Positions 43,848 through 52,651 are shown, counted from the first letter of the stretch. The stretch is 64,000 nt of DNA from Couchioplanes azureus (GCF_014648355.1 NZ_BMQY01000003.1:780999-844998), one strand, 5' to 3'. Numbers and translations: made by a program. Notes: generated by a model from the sequence alone, not told the origin.

Positions 43848-44239
43848 CAGCAGGCCCCCCGCTGCCGCCTCAAGGGCATTCGCGCCTCTGCGGCCCGTAG
43901 ACACCGGCTCCCCCCGTTTCCAGGGGCCGGCCTAAGACTTCAAATGGCACACCCCGCTCCGGAAAAGCACATGCGCTGATCGGCTGGGACGAGATTGGCG
44001 ACGGCGCGCGCTCCAAGGGGGCAAACGCTCCTCTGCCCCACGCCGCGACTCGGCGGGAGGAACGGCGGACTGGCGGCCCAAACGCCGAAGAGATCGCCGC
44101 ATCGCCGACGATGCCCGGCCCAGCAGAAGGCCGCCCTTGCAGGCGAGGGACAGTCCGGGACGGCAGCCCACTTACGAGGAACCTTCCGGGACAGCAGCGC
44201 AGCCCACCTACGAAGAACCGTCCGGGACGGCAGCGCAGG
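43848..44239. other. intergenic segment with imperfect 31-36-bp repeats, no gene
   Basis: 392 bp between the GntR-type gene and the convergent PPOX gene. The right end (44154-44250) holds three units starting TCCGGGACGGCAGC at 44154, 44185 and 44221, the last running into the PPOX stop. No frame has coding character. Confidence 0.55.
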
Positions 44240-44701
44240 TCACTTGCGGGTGCGACGCCGGTAGCCGTGGCGCGTGTCCCAGGACTCGATCACCAGATGG
44301 TCGGCCGGTTCGCCGACGTAGGTCAGGGAGACCTCGCGCACGTCCACCCGGAAGTAGCCCGAGTCCGGGAACGGGCTGTCCCCCGGCACCGGCATCTCCA
44401 CCGCGGTGCCGGCGAGCTTGGCGTCGCCCGGCCACCGCTCCGGGTGGTCCGGCGGCGGCTCGATCGTGGGGCTGTGGATCGCGATGCGGGGATCACGGCG
44501 GACGTCGAGGAGCTTCATCGAGCCGCCCATCGAGCCGAAGGTGATCTCGCCGGCGTCGAAGGCGAGCTCGGTGCCGCTGATGCGGGGAGAACCGTCGCGG
44601 CGCAGGGTCGCGATGGTCTTGTTGGTGCCCGCCTCGAAGCGGGCCTTGACCTTGGCGGCGAACGCCGGACTGTCCTGCTCTATCTCCTGCCAACTCGCCA
44701 T
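44240..44701 (-). CDS. pyridoxamine 5'-phosphate oxidase-like FMN/F420-binding protein
   Basis: 153 residues. Split-barrel flavin reductase-like fold: FAAKVKARFEAGTNKTIATLRRDGSPRISGTELAF is the start of the PPOX domain, then ITFGSMGGSMKLLDVRRDPRIAIHS and VREVSLTYVG. Actinobacterial members bind FMN, F420 or haem and act as small-molecule reductases; the sequence does not decide which. ATG 44701. Lies at the right edge of the accessory segment, divergent from xerC. Confidence 0.85.
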   Translation of the reverse strand: MASWQEIEQDSPAFAAKVKARFEAGTNKTIATLRRDGSPRISGTELAFDAGEITFGSMGGSMKLLDVRRDPRIAIHSPTIEPPPDHPERWPGDAKLAGTAVEMPVPGDSPFPDSGYFRVDVREVSLTYVGEPADHLVIESWDTRHGYRRRTRK

Positions 44702-44885
44702 GCTTCGACCCTAGAGCGAGGGTCCGACAAGAACAGCCCGCGAGCGCGGCCGTTGGCACAGTTCTGGAAGCTGGCGCTGAGTCACGAGGACGAGCCCGCC
44801 TCGCAACGATCGAACACCAGGTGCGATGGAAACTCCGGCGCGGTACGGAGAGCGGTTCATCCCCCGGACGCGGAATGATGGGGCG

Positions 44886-45803
44886 ATGAACACCCGCGAT
44901 GTCCACGAGGCGCTGCCGCCGGCGCTGCGCCAGGCCGTGGACGACTTCGGCCTGCATCTGGCGCGGGTCGACAACCGCTCGGCCCACACCGTACGGGCAT
45001 ATGTCGGTGACGTCGTCTCCCTGCTCGACCATGCCGCGCAGCAAGGTTGCGCCTCCCCCGGCGACCTGGACATCGGAATTCTGCGCGGGTGGCTCGCGCG
45101 GCGGATGTCCGGCGGCGCGGCGCGGACCTCGCAGGCGCGGCGGGCGGCCGCGGCACGGACGTTCACCGCGTGGGCGCATCGGTCCGCGCTCTGCGCGGCC
45201 GATGTGGGCGCGCAGCTCGCCAGCCCGCGGGCGCATCGCGATCTTCCGTCGGTGTTGCGCGCCGATCAGGCGGCGGACCTGGTCGTGACCACGGCCGACC
45301 CCCATGGCGTACGGGACAGAGCGGTCCTCGAACTGCTCTATGCCACCGGCGTACGGGTGAGCGAACTCTGCGGCCTGGACCGGTCGGACGTGGACGAGGC
45401 GCGCCGGGTGGTCCGCGTCCTCGGCAAGGGCGCCAAGGAGCGGGCGGTTCCCTACGGCGTGCCGGCGCAGCGGGCCCTCGACGACTGGCTGCGGCACGGA
45501 CGCCCGAAGCTGGCCCACCCGGGCAGCGGCGACGCACTGTTCCTAGGCGCGCGCGGCGGCCGGTTGCAGCCGACCGTGGTACGCCGGATCGTCGACGCCG
45601 CGGCCCGGGCGGCCGGCCTGCCCCACACCAGCCCCCACGACCTGCGCCACTCGGCGGCGACCCACCTGCTGGACGGCGGCGCCGACCTGCGCGCGGTCCA
45701 GGATCTGCTGGGGCACGCGTCCCTGTCGAGCACCCAGATCTACACCCACGTGTCGACGGAACGCCTCCGCGCCGCCTTCGACCAGGCCCACCCCCGCGCC
45801 TGA
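44886..45803 (+). CDS. xerC: tyrosine recombinase XerC
   Basis: 305 residues from ATG 44886. N-terminal SAM-like core-binding domain (LRQAVDDFGLHLARVDNRSAHTVRAYVGDV) and C-terminal catalytic domain with Arg in LLYATGVRVSELCGL, Lys in VLGKGAKER, HDLRHSAATHLL, LLGHASLSSTQIYTHV (second His and nucleophile Tyr). Length and position next to dprA and the M23 gene fit the chromosomal XerC rather than an integrase of the neighbouring segment. Resolves chromosome dimers with XerD. Confidence 0.93.
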   Translation: MNTRDVHEALPPALRQAVDDFGLHLARVDNRSAHTVRAYVGDVVSLLDHAAQQGCASPGDLDIGILRGWLARRMSGGAARTSQARRAAAARTFTAWAHRSALCAADVGAQLASPRAHRDLPSVLRADQAADLVVTTADPHGVRDRAVLELLYATGVRVSELCGLDRSDVDEARRVVRVLGKGAKERAVPYGVPAQRALDDWLRHGRPKLAHPGSGDALFLGARGGRLQPTVVRRIVDAAARAAGLPHTSPHDLRHSAATHLLDGGADLRAVQDLLGHASLSSTQIYTHVSTERLRAAFDQAHPRA

Positions 45804-45941
45804 GGCACCCGCCTCCCAGAAGACCCCCACACAAGACAAACCGGAACACTGAAGGGCCGGCCCCGGTGTCCAGCGCAGAACAGCGCGGGTGAGCGCCCGC
45901 CCGTCCGCGGCGTCTTTGATCACCGCACCCGGCAACCCTCG

Positions 45942-47147
45942 GTGACGTACGATCGCAGCGTGAGCGCCGGAGATCCGCCCCCGCCCATTCCGGGAGCGCG
46001 ACTCCTCTTCTCCCTCGACGCCGCCACCGCCTACCTGAACCACGGCTCGTTCGGTGCCGTGCCGATCAGCGTGCAACGGGCCCAGCAGCGGCTGCGGGAC
46101 GAGACCGAGCGCAACCCGATGTCGTTCTTCGCGCCACCCGGGCTCACCGACCGCATCGTCCATACCCGACGCCACGTGGCCCAGTTCCTCGGCGCCGATC
46201 CCGAGGGCAGCGCCCTGGTGCCCAACACCACCTCGGGCGTCTCCCTGGTGCTGCAGTCGGTGCGGTTGCAGCCCGGCGACGAGGTGCTGCTGACCGATCA
46301 CGGCTACGGCGCGAACGCCCTGGCCACCCGGCGGCAGTGCCGGCGGGACGGCGCCACCGCGCGGACCGTGGCGCTCCCGGTCGACGCCGGGGATGCGGAG
46401 GTCGTGTCGCGGATCCGCAACGCGCTGCGGCCGGGGCGGACGAAGCTGCTGATCGTCGACCAGCTGACCTCGCCCACGGCCAAGGTGCTGCCCGTACGCG
46501 ACGTCGTGGCCGCCGCCCGGGAGCACGACATCCCCGTGCTGGTCGACGCCGCGCACGTGCCGGGCATGCTTCCGGTCGAGGTGGACAAGATCGGCGCCGA
46601 CTTCTGGGTCGGAAACCTGCACAAGTGGGCCTACGCGCCCCGGGGCACCGCCCTGCTCGTCGTGGCCCAGCCCTGGCGGCGCCGGATGGAGCCGCTGGTC
46701 GTCTCGTGGGAGCAGGACGCCGGCTTCCCCCTGGCGGTGGAGTTCCACGGCACGGTGGACTACACCTCGTGGCTCGCCGCCCCCACCGGGCTCTTCACGT
46801 TGCGCACTCTCGGCGTGGACACCGTGCGGAGTCACAATGCGGCACTGGCGGCGTACGGTCAGCGGGTGGTGGGTGCCGCCCTCGGCCTCGCGCCCACCGA
46901 CCTGCCCGACCCCGGCGCTGCCGAGGCCTCGATGCGCGTCCTCCCGCTCCCGCCGGGCATCGCCACGACCTATCCCGAGGCGCACGCCCTGCGCCAGCAC
47001 ATCGCGGAGAAGCTGGCGACCGAGGTGGCGGTGAACGCGTGGGGCGGGCGCGGATGGCTGCGGCTGAGTGCCCAGGTCTACAACCGCGCAGAGGAATACG
47101 ACCGCCTGGCCCAGCACCTCCCCGAACTGATCAGCGGCCTGCGCTGA
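45942..47147 (+). CDS. class V PLP-dependent aminotransferase (isopenicillin-N-epimerase-like)
   Basis: 401 residues from GTG 45942 (GTG 45960 possible). Opens with AYLNHGSFGAVPISV, the substrate-side loop of isopenicillin N epimerase/cysteine-desulfurase-like enzymes; PNTTSGVSLVLQSV binds PLP phosphate; VLVDAAHVPGMLPV holds the PLP-pyridine Asp; WVGNLHKWAYAPRGTALL holds the Schiff-base Lys. No beta-lactam genes are near, so the substrate is unknown. Followed by four 26-bp repeats. Confidence 0.88.
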   Translation: MTYDRSVSAGDPPPPIPGARLLFSLDAATAYLNHGSFGAVPISVQRAQQRLRDETERNPMSFFAPPGLTDRIVHTRRHVAQFLGADPEGSALVPNTTSGVSLVLQSVRLQPGDEVLLTDHGYGANALATRRQCRRDGATARTVALPVDAGDAEVVSRIRNALRPGRTKLLIVDQLTSPTAKVLPVRDVVAAAREHDIPVLVDAAHVPGMLPVEVDKIGADFWVGNLHKWAYAPRGTALLVVAQPWRRRMEPLVVSWEQDAGFPLAVEFHGTVDYTSWLAAPTGLFTLRTLGVDTVRSHNAALAAYGQRVVGAALGLAPTDLPDPGAAEASMRVLPLPPGIATTYPEAHALRQHIAEKLATEVAVNAWGGRGWLRLSAQVYNRAEEYDRLAQHLPELISGLR

Positions 47148-47152
47148 GAGGA

Positions 47153-47256
47153 GCGGGCGACAGCGGCCAGCGAAGAGAGCGGGCGACAGCGGCCAGCGAA
47201 GAGCGCAGGCGACAGCGGCCAGCGAAGAGCGCAGGCGACAGCGGACAGCGAAGAGA
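47153..47256. repeat. 26-bp tandem repeat, 4 copies
   Basis: Copies at 47153, 47179, 47205 and 47231 of GCAGGCGACAGCGGCCAGCG + AAGAGC, with one or two changes each. Lies between the convergent aminotransferase and M23 genes, with only 16 bp between it and the M23 stop. Confidence 0.94.
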
Positions 47257-47272
47257 AGCGCCGCGCTCCCCA

Positions 47273-47737
47273 TCACAGCGGCAGCAGGCGGACCCGGCCG
47301 AGCCCCAGCAGCACCAGCGGGTCCAGATAGTCGGCACCATGGCGCAGGCCCCAGTGCAGGCATGCCGGTGCCGGGCAGCCCGGGTGGCCCCGCGCCAGCG
47401 TCCCGATCACCTGCCCGGCGGTGACCGGGTCACCCGCCCGCGACGACGTCGCCGTCAGCGGTTCGTAGGTCGTGCGCAAGCCGCCCGGATGAGCGATGCT
47501 CACGACCCCGCGCCCGGCGACCGAGCCGGCGAAGACCACGGTGCCGGCCCCGGCGGACCGGACGGGCGCGGAGGGCTCGGCGGCGAGATCCACACCGCGG
47601 TGCCCGGCCAGCCACGGCTGCGGTGGCGGGTCGAAGCGGCGGACGATCTCCGCGCCCGGGACCGGCCACCGAAAGTCCGTCCAGGAGAGCAAGGGCAGGA
47701 AGAGCACAAGCGCAAGCAGCGAAGTCATGCCCGGCAT
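47273..47737 (-). CDS. M23 (LytM-type) peptidase domain protein
   Basis: 154 residues from ATG 47737 (or ATG 47728). An N-terminal signal/anchor helix (SLLALVLFLPLLSW) is followed by a compact M23 domain: WPVPGAEIVRRFDPPPQPWLAGHRGVDL gives the first HxxxD zinc ligands; GRGVVSIAHPGGLRTTYEPL and CLHWGLR give the HxH-type third ligand. Cleaves peptidoglycan cross-links, or acts as a non-catalytic regulator. The frame stays open upstream through a 27-bp repeat array, which adds LVWQAG repeats but no family sequence. This gene commonly neighbours rpsB/xerC in actinobacteria. Confidence 0.88.
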   Translation of the reverse strand: MPGMTSLLALVLFLPLLSWTDFRWPVPGAEIVRRFDPPPQPWLAGHRGVDLAAEPSAPVRSAGAGTVVFAGSVAGRGVVSIAHPGGLRTTYEPLTATSSRAGDPVTAGQVIGTLARGHPGCPAPACLHWGLRHGADYLDPLVLLGLGRVRLLPL

Positions 47738-47820
47738 GGTGCCGGTTTCCGGCCGACCGCCGCAGACCTGCCTGTGGACAACGGTCAGCCGTAAACCCGC
47801 CTGTGGAAAAGACAGGCGTG

Positions 47821-47902
47821 AACCTGCCTGCCAAACAAGCTGACGTAAACCCGCCTGCCAAACAAGCCGACGTGGAACCTGCCTGCCAAACAAGCAGGCG
47901 TG
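47821..47902. repeat. 27-bp tandem repeat, 3 copies, upstream of the M23 gene
   Basis: Units AACCTGCCTGCCAAACAAGC + TGACGTA starting at 47821, 47848 and about 47876, with weaker half copies back to 47767. They fill the gap between the M23 start and the DUF2469 stop, so they would be transcribed if the operon reads through. Confidence 0.9.
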
Positions 47903-47922
47903 AAACTACCTGTGGACGACCG

Positions 47923-48246
47923 TCAGCCGCCGAAGTTGGCGTCGTCCGGGAGGGAGATGTCCGGCTTCTCGAGCTCCTCGACGTTGACGTCCTTGAAGGT
48001 CATCACGCGCACGTTCTTGACGAAGCGGGCCGGCCGGTACATGTCCCAGACCCAGGCGTCGTGCATCTCGACCTCGAAATACACCTCGCCGTCGGAGTTG
48101 CGCACGTGCAGGTCCACCTGGTTCGCCAGGTAGAAGCGGCGCTCCGTCTCCACCACGTAGGAGAATTGGCGGACGATGTCGCGGTACTCCCGGTAGAGCT
48201 GCAGCTCCATCTCGGTCTCGTACTTCTCGAGATCCTCTGCGCTCAT
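47923..48246 (-). CDS. DUF2469 family protein
   Basis: 107 residues. SAEDLEKYETEMELQLYREYRDIVRQFSYVVETERRFYLANQVDLHVR and the acidic/aromatic block MHDAWVWDMYRPARFVKNVRVMTFKDVNVEEL are the conserved core of DUF2469, a family limited to actinobacteria. Function unknown. The ATG overlaps the rnhB stop by 4 nt (ATGA), and this pairing with rnhB is conserved in the phylum. Confidence 0.93.
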   Translation of the reverse strand: MSAEDLEKYETEMELQLYREYRDIVRQFSYVVETERRFYLANQVDLHVRNSDGEVYFEVEMHDAWVWDMYRPARFVKNVRVMTFKDVNVEELEKPDISLPDDANFGG

Positions 48247-49124
48247 CGCTTCTCGCCCTCCATGGCCTCATCTTCCCCCACCGGCACCGGCGGCCGAGGC
48301 CGCTCGCCCGACGCCACGCCGACGGTACCCTCAAGCTCCGGCCAGAGCATCAGCGGCTCGGCGGAAGCCGCCGGGGAAAGCGATCCGGCACCCGGGGACT
48401 GAGCCGCCGCGGAAAGCGATCCGGCACCCGGGGACTGAGCCGCCGCCGGGCGCCGCGCCCGCGGCGGGCGGTTTCCCCGCCCGGACGCCGCGGCGACGTT
48501 GACGTACGAGAAGCGGTGCTCCACACACGGCCCGTGCGCCGTGAGCGCCGCGCTGTGCTCGTCCGTGATGTAGCCCTTGTGCACGGCGAACCCGTAATGC
48601 GGGAACCGCCCGTCCAGCTCCACCATGAGCCGGTCCCGGGTCACCTTGGCGAGCACGCTGGCCGCGGCGACGCAGGCCGCCACCCGGTCGCCCTTCCAGA
48701 CCGCGAGCCCGGGTGCGCCGAGGCCGTCGACCGGGAAGCCGTCGGTGAGGACGTAGTCCGGGACGGTGGCGAGGGACGCCAGCGCCCGGCGCATCGCCGC
48801 GAGGTTGCAGACGTGCAGGCCCCGGGCGTCGACCTCGGCCGGCGGGATGACCACGACCGACCAGGCGAGGGCGCGCTTGACCACCTCGTCGTAGACGCGT
48901 TCGCGGGCGGCCGCGGTCAGCAGCTTGGAGTCGGCGAGCTCGTCGATCTCGCCGCGCTTGCCCTCCGGCAGGATCGCTGCGCCCGCGACCAGCGGCCCGG
49001 CGCAGGCGCCCCGGCCGGCCTCGTCGGCGCCGGCGACGTGCCGGAAGCCCCGGCGTTGCAGGGCGCGCTCCAGCGCGTAGAGGCCGCCTTCGCGGCGGAC
49101 GACGGTACGGGGCGGGGCGAGCAT
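48243..49124 (-). CDS. rnhB: ribonuclease HII
   Basis: 293 residues from ATG 49124, coupled (TGATG) to the Nudix gene. HVAGADEAGRGACAGPLVAGA carries the catalytic Asp-Glu pair; DSKLLTAAARERVYD, VAACVAAASVLAKVTRDRLM and YGFAVHKGYITDEHSAAL hold the other acidic residues. Removes ribonucleotides misincorporated in DNA. The last 70 residues are additional: two 12-residue SPGAGSLSAAAQ repeats from a 36-bp duplication at about 48374-48445, then an acidic tail. Confidence 0.95.
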   Translation of the reverse strand: MLAPPRTVVRREGGLYALERALQRRGFRHVAGADEAGRGACAGPLVAGAAILPEGKRGEIDELADSKLLTAAARERVYDEVVKRALAWSVVVIPPAEVDARGLHVCNLAAMRRALASLATVPDYVLTDGFPVDGLGAPGLAVWKGDRVAACVAAASVLAKVTRDRLMVELDGRFPHYGFAVHKGYITDEHSAALTAHGPCVEHRFSYVNVAAASGRGNRPPRARRPAAAQSPGAGSLSAAAQSPGAGSLSPAASAEPLMLWPELEGTVGVASGERPRPPVPVGEDEAMEGEKR

Positions 49125-49597
49125 CAGTGGCCCCGTACGGCTGCGTCCGTGGCCAGGCACCGCCGCAGCAGCCCGGTGAGGTCGGCCGGGTAGATCTCGG
49201 CGTCCGAGGCGTCGATCTCGGCGAGCGTCCACCAGCGGTGCTCGGTGATGGTCCGCCGCTCGTCGGCGTCGAAGCCGGCGAAGTCGACCTCCCAGGCCGG
49301 CACGCGGTGGAGGAAGAAGTGCTGGTTCTGCCGGTACCGCCGCCCGTCGTAGCCGAACTCCGTCACCTCGTGGTGCACGGGCTCCCCGAGCTCCGCCGGA
49401 TCGGCGCGCAGGCCGGTCTCCTCGAACAGCTCCCGGGCGGCGCCCTGAGCGGCCGTCTCACCCTCGTCGAGGCCGCCGCCGGGGGTGAACCACCAGCGCC
49501 GGCCCGGCTGGGCCGGGTCGCCGCCGTGCAGCAGCAGGACGCGCTCGGTGGCGTCGACGAGGAGCACCCGCGCGGCCCGCCGGTCGATGTACGTCAC
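49124..49597 (-). CDS. Nudix hydrolase
   Basis: 157 residues from GTG 49597. The Nudix box is complete: GGGLDEGETAAQGAARELFEETGL, matching GX5EX7REUXEEXGU. The surrounding RVLLVDATERVLLLHGGDP is the usual first strand, and no extra domains are present. Hydrolyses a nucleoside diphosphate linked to another moiety; the exact substrate cannot be read. First gene upstream of rnhB on this strand, about 47 nt after the first signal peptidase stop. Confidence 0.92.
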   Translation of the reverse strand: MTYIDRRAARVLLVDATERVLLLHGGDPAQPGRRWWFTPGGGLDEGETAAQGAARELFEETGLRADPAELGEPVHHEVTEFGYDGRRYRQNQHFFLHRVPAWEVDFAGFDADERRTITEHRWWTLAEIDASDAEIYPADLTGLLRRCLATDAAVRGH

Positions 49598-49644
49598 GCC
49601 TCCAGCCTATTGCGCCGGAGATCGATCTTGACCCCGGGCCGGGG

Positions 49645-50295
49645 CTACTTGGCGGGCGCCGGATCCGGGATGCCGTCGAACTGGTCGGGGACCGGCAGCC
49701 AGCTGGCCCGCCCGACCGGCCAGAAGATCGTGAAGGCACGTCCCACGATCGAGTCCTGCTCGATCGTGGCCTCCTCGATGTTCTGGCTCTGCTCCCAGTG
49801 CTCCAGCGAGTCTCCGGAGGCGGAGCGGTGGTCGCCCATCACCCAGAGCCGGCCCGCCGGCACGGTGATGTCGAAGGGCTCGTCCGCGGCCGGGTCCTGG
49901 TTGCCGCTGCCGTCTTTGTAGATGTACGGCTCGTCCAGCGGGTGACCGTTGATGACCAGGCGTTGCTGCGCGTCGCAGCAGACCACATGGTCACCGGGGA
50001 CCCCGATGATGCGCTTGATGAAGTCCTCGCCGTCGCCGCCGCTCTGCCAGTCGGTGGGGGCCTTGAAGACGACGATCTCGCCGCGGCGGGGCTCGCGGAA
50101 GTCGTAGACGAGCTTGTTGACCAGCACCCTGTCCCAGACGTTGAGCGTGTGCTCCATCGACGGCGACGGGATGTAGAAGGTCTGCAGGACGAAGGCGCGC
50201 ACGAGAACCGCGACCAGGATCGCCACGCCCAGCAGGATGGGGAGCTCGCGCCAGAAGGAACCGCGGCGTTGCTCGCCGGTCTGCTCGTCAATCAC
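49645..50295 (-). CDS. lepB: signal peptidase I (second copy)
   Basis: 216 residues from GTG 50295, overlapping the other lepB by 4 nt (GTGA). One membrane helix (LPILLGVAILVAVLVRAFVLQTFYI) is followed by the catalytic domain: IPSPSMEHTL (nucleophile Ser), DRVLVNKLVYDF, DFIKRIIGVPGD (general-base Lys) and MGDHRSASGDSLEHW. Type I signal peptidase that cuts Sec and Tat signal peptides. Paralogue of the neighbour upstream. Confidence 0.94.
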   Translation of the reverse strand: MIDEQTGEQRRGSFWRELPILLGVAILVAVLVRAFVLQTFYIPSPSMEHTLNVWDRVLVNKLVYDFREPRRGEIVVFKAPTDWQSGGDGEDFIKRIIGVPGDHVVCCDAQQRLVINGHPLDEPYIYKDGSGNQDPAADEPFDITVPAGRLWVMGDHRSASGDSLEHWEQSQNIEEATIEQDSIVGRAFTIFWPVGRASWLPVPDQFDGIPDPAPAK

Positions 50296-51194
50296 GAACG
50301 GAGCCTACGTCCCCGAGGCCGCAACCACAGTCCGGAACGCGCGGATACGCCGATAGTCAACATCAGGGGAAGTACTGCCGCCGTGGTGGCCGGATCGGGC
50401 TCCCGGGCCGGCGCGGAGCCCAGCGGGGCGGCCCCGACGGGCCGGGCGGCGGCGTACGCCTTCCAGTTGTCGGGCACGGACAGGCTGGTGAAGCGGCTCG
50501 TCGGCCAGACCACGACGAAGGCGCGGCCGATGACGTTGTCGATCGGGACGGTGCCCTGGCACCGGGCGTCCTGGGAGACCAGGCGGTGGTCGCCCATGAC
50601 GAACATCTCATCCTGCGGCACGGTCACCTCGGCGAAGCGCCGGCTGCTGCACTGCCGCGGGTTGGGTGGGGCGTCGAGGGGAGAGTTCTCCTGCACGTAC
50701 GGCTCGTCGATCGGCGCGCCGTTGACGGTGATCCGGCCCTTGTCGTCACAGCAGGCCACCTTGTCGCCGGGCAGCCCGATCACCCGTTTGATGAAGTCGC
50801 GCTCACCCGGGCGGCTGACGCCGACCAGGTCGCCGATGGTGCGTCCCAGCTTGGCGCCGAAGGTGTTGCTGATCGGCTCGGAGGGCTGTTCGGGCGCCCA
50901 GTTGTCGGTGCCGCGGAAGACGACGATCTCGCCGCGGACCGGGTCGCGCATGTCGTAGACGACCTTGTTGACGAGCACCCGGTCGCCGACGAGCAGGGTG
51001 TTCTCCATCGAGCCGGAGGGGATGAAGAACGCCTGGACGAGGAAGGTGCGGATGAGCACCGCGAGGCAGAAGGCCACCACCAGGAGCAGCGGAAGCTCCT
51101 GCCAGAGCGGCATTTCCTTGCGCCGGATCACCCGGCCGCGGCGGCGCCGGGAGGAGGAGCCCCGGTACCCCTGCATCGGTTCCACGCTACGCAT
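50292..51194 (-). CDS. lepB: signal peptidase I (first copy)
   Basis: 300 residues from ATG 51194; the basic N-terminus SSSRRRRGRVIRRKEM precedes a membrane helix (ELPLLLVVAFCLAVLIRTFLVQAFFI). Catalytic motifs are intact: IPSGSMENTLLVGDRVLVNKVVYDM (Ser), DFIKRVIGLPGD (Lys), MGDHRLVSQDARCQGTVP. It has an insertion of about 40 residues (WAPEQPSEPISNTFGAKLGRTIGDLVG) and a longer C-terminus than the second copy, including a possible final membrane helix. Two signal peptidases in tandem are normal for actinobacteria and may split substrates. Confidence 0.94.
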   Translation of the reverse strand: MRSVEPMQGYRGSSSRRRRGRVIRRKEMPLWQELPLLLVVAFCLAVLIRTFLVQAFFIPSGSMENTLLVGDRVLVNKVVYDMRDPVRGEIVVFRGTDNWAPEQPSEPISNTFGAKLGRTIGDLVGVSRPGERDFIKRVIGLPGDKVACCDDKGRITVNGAPIDEPYVQENSPLDAPPNPRQCSSRRFAEVTVPQDEMFVMGDHRLVSQDARCQGTVPIDNVIGRAFVVVWPTSRFTSLSVPDNWKAYAAARPVGAAPLGSAPAREPDPATTAAVLPLMLTIGVSARSGLWLRPRGRRLRS

Positions 51195-51230
51195 CTCCCG
51201 CCGCCGATCCGGTCGACCGCCCCGGATACA

Positions 51231-51277
51231 GCACTACCGCCCGCATTCCCCTCGGGGAACAGATCGGGCGGTAGTGC
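51231..51277. terminator. two-stem hairpin between rplS and lepB
   Basis: Outer arms GCACTACCGCCCG (51231-51243) and CGGGCGGTAGTGC (51265-51277) are perfect complements; inside is a second stem TTCCCC-TC-GGGGAA (51246-51259). Lies in the 206-bp gap, so it can end rplS transcription before the lepB genes. Confidence 0.75.
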
Positions 51278-51400
51278 GAATGGCCGCCTTCGCGGCGGAC
51301 GCCGCAATGGCACTGATTCCCATCCGTCACCGGCGCAAGCGTAGTGCGCCCGCGCAGTAAACGTCAGTCCGAGTGAATACGGCCCGGACCGCGAGGGGGT

Positions 51401-51760
51401 TCAGCTGACGGTCTGCTTCTCGCGCAGCTCCTTGATCTTGGCCTTCTTGCCGCGGAGCTCACGCAGGTAGTACAGCTTGGCGCGGCGGACGTCACCGCGG
51501 GTCACGACCTCGATCTTGTCGATGGCCGGGCTGTTGATCGGGTAGGTCCGCTCGACGCCGACGCCGAAGCTGATCTTGCGGATCTTGAAGGTCTCGCGGA
51601 GGCCGCCGCCCTGCCGGCTGATCACGACGCCCTGGAAGACCTGGACCCGGGAACGGTTACCCTCGACGACCCGGGCGTGGACCTTGAGCGTGTCCCCGGC
51701 GCGGAAGGCGGGAATGTCGGTGCGCTGCGACTGGGCGTCGAGAGCGTCCAGCGTGTTCAT
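51401..51760 (-). CDS. rplS: 50S ribosomal protein L19
   Basis: 119 residues. [63 protein letters not shown] core and [15 protein letters not shown] are standard L19. Lies at the 30S-50S interface. Follows trmD on the same strand; 126-bp gap between them. Confidence 0.98.
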   Translation of the reverse strand: MNTLDALDAQSQRTDIPAFRAGDTLKVHARVVEGNRSRVQVFQGVVISRQGGGLRETFKIRKISFGVGVERTYPINSPAIDKIEVVTRGDVRRAKLYYLRELRGKKAKIKELREKQTVS

Positions 51761-51886
51761 CGCTGCATCCTCGTGTTACTCAAAGCGCACCGGGAGTTCG
51801 ATGCGCGAATGGGTGATTCTGAACTTCCCCGGCTGCGGGAAGATCCTCGTCCGGCCGCCACGGCGTGGGGACGAACGGCAACCTCC

Positions 51887-52651
51887 CTACTTTGCCACAT
51901 CCGACCCCGGGATCCGAAATCCGGCATCCTCGATCGCGGCCCGGTCCCGCTTGTCGAGGCGGTCCGGCGGGTACGCGGCGAACAGGTCGGGCCGGCGCGC
52001 GGCCGTACGCAGCAGGGACTGCTCCCGCCGCCAGCGGGCGATCTTGCCGTGGTCGCCGGAGCGCAGCACCTCGGGCACGTCCATCCCCCGCCACGACGCC
52101 GGCTTGGTGTAGACGGGCGCCTCCAGCAGCCCGGCCGCGTGCGACTCCTCGGTGAGGGACTCGGCGTTGCCGAGCACGCCGGGCAGCAGCCGGGTGACCG
52201 CCTCCATGATCACGATGACCGCGACCTCGCCGCCGAACAGGACGTAGTCCCCCAGAGACACCTCGAGAACCGGCATCCGGGTGGCGGCATCGTCGAGAAC
52301 CCGCTGGTCGATGCCCTCGTAACGGCCACAAGCGAAGATCAGATGGGGCAACGCGGCGAACGAGACGGCGTCCGCCTGGGTGAACGGCTTGCCGACCGGC
52401 GACGGCACGACCAGCACCGACGAGTCGGAGGCGACGGCGGACAGGGCCTGTGACCACGGCTCGGGCCGCATCACCATGCCGGGCCCGCCACCATAGGGCG
52501 TGTCGTCCACGGTGCGGTGCACGTCGGAGGTCCAAGCGCGCAGGTCGTGCACGGACAGGTCGAGGATCCCGGCGGCGCGGGCCTTGCCGATCAGCGACAG
52601 GTCCAGCGGCGAGAAGTAGTCCGGGAAGATGGAGATGACGTCGACGCGCAC
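51887..52651 (-). CDS. trmD: tRNA (guanine37-N1)-methyltransferase
   Basis: 254 residues from GTG 52651, 10 nt after the rimM stop, chosen because [13 protein letters not shown] is the family start; the frame is open further upstream inside rimM. Trefoil-knot SPOUT enzyme: [33 protein letters not shown] and [30 protein letters not shown] form the SAM-binding knot. Methylates G37 of tRNAs to prevent frameshifting. Confidence 0.97.
   Translation of the reverse strand: MRVDVISIFPDYFSPLDLSLIGKARAAGILDLSVHDLRAWTSDVHRTVDDTPYGGGPGMVMRPEPWSQALSAVASDSSVLVVPSPVGKPFTQADAVSFAALPHLIFACGRYEGIDQRVLDDAATRMPVLEVSLGDYVLFGGEVAVIVIMEAVTRLLPGVLGNAESLTEESHAAGLLEAPVYTKPASWRGMDVPEVLRSGDHGKIARWRREQSLLRTAARRPDLFAAYPPDRLDKRDRAAIEDAGFRIPGSDVAK

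Noticed and set aside
44886..45803. Integrase of the neighbouring accessory segment
   Set aside because: Length, motifs and position between dprA and the M23 gene fit chromosomal XerC; no adjacent excisionase-integrase arrangement or attachment repeat was seen.
45543..47363. 606-codon minus-strand frame opposite the aminotransferase
   Set aside because: Shadow frame; the plus strand holds the PLP lysine and other class V motifs.
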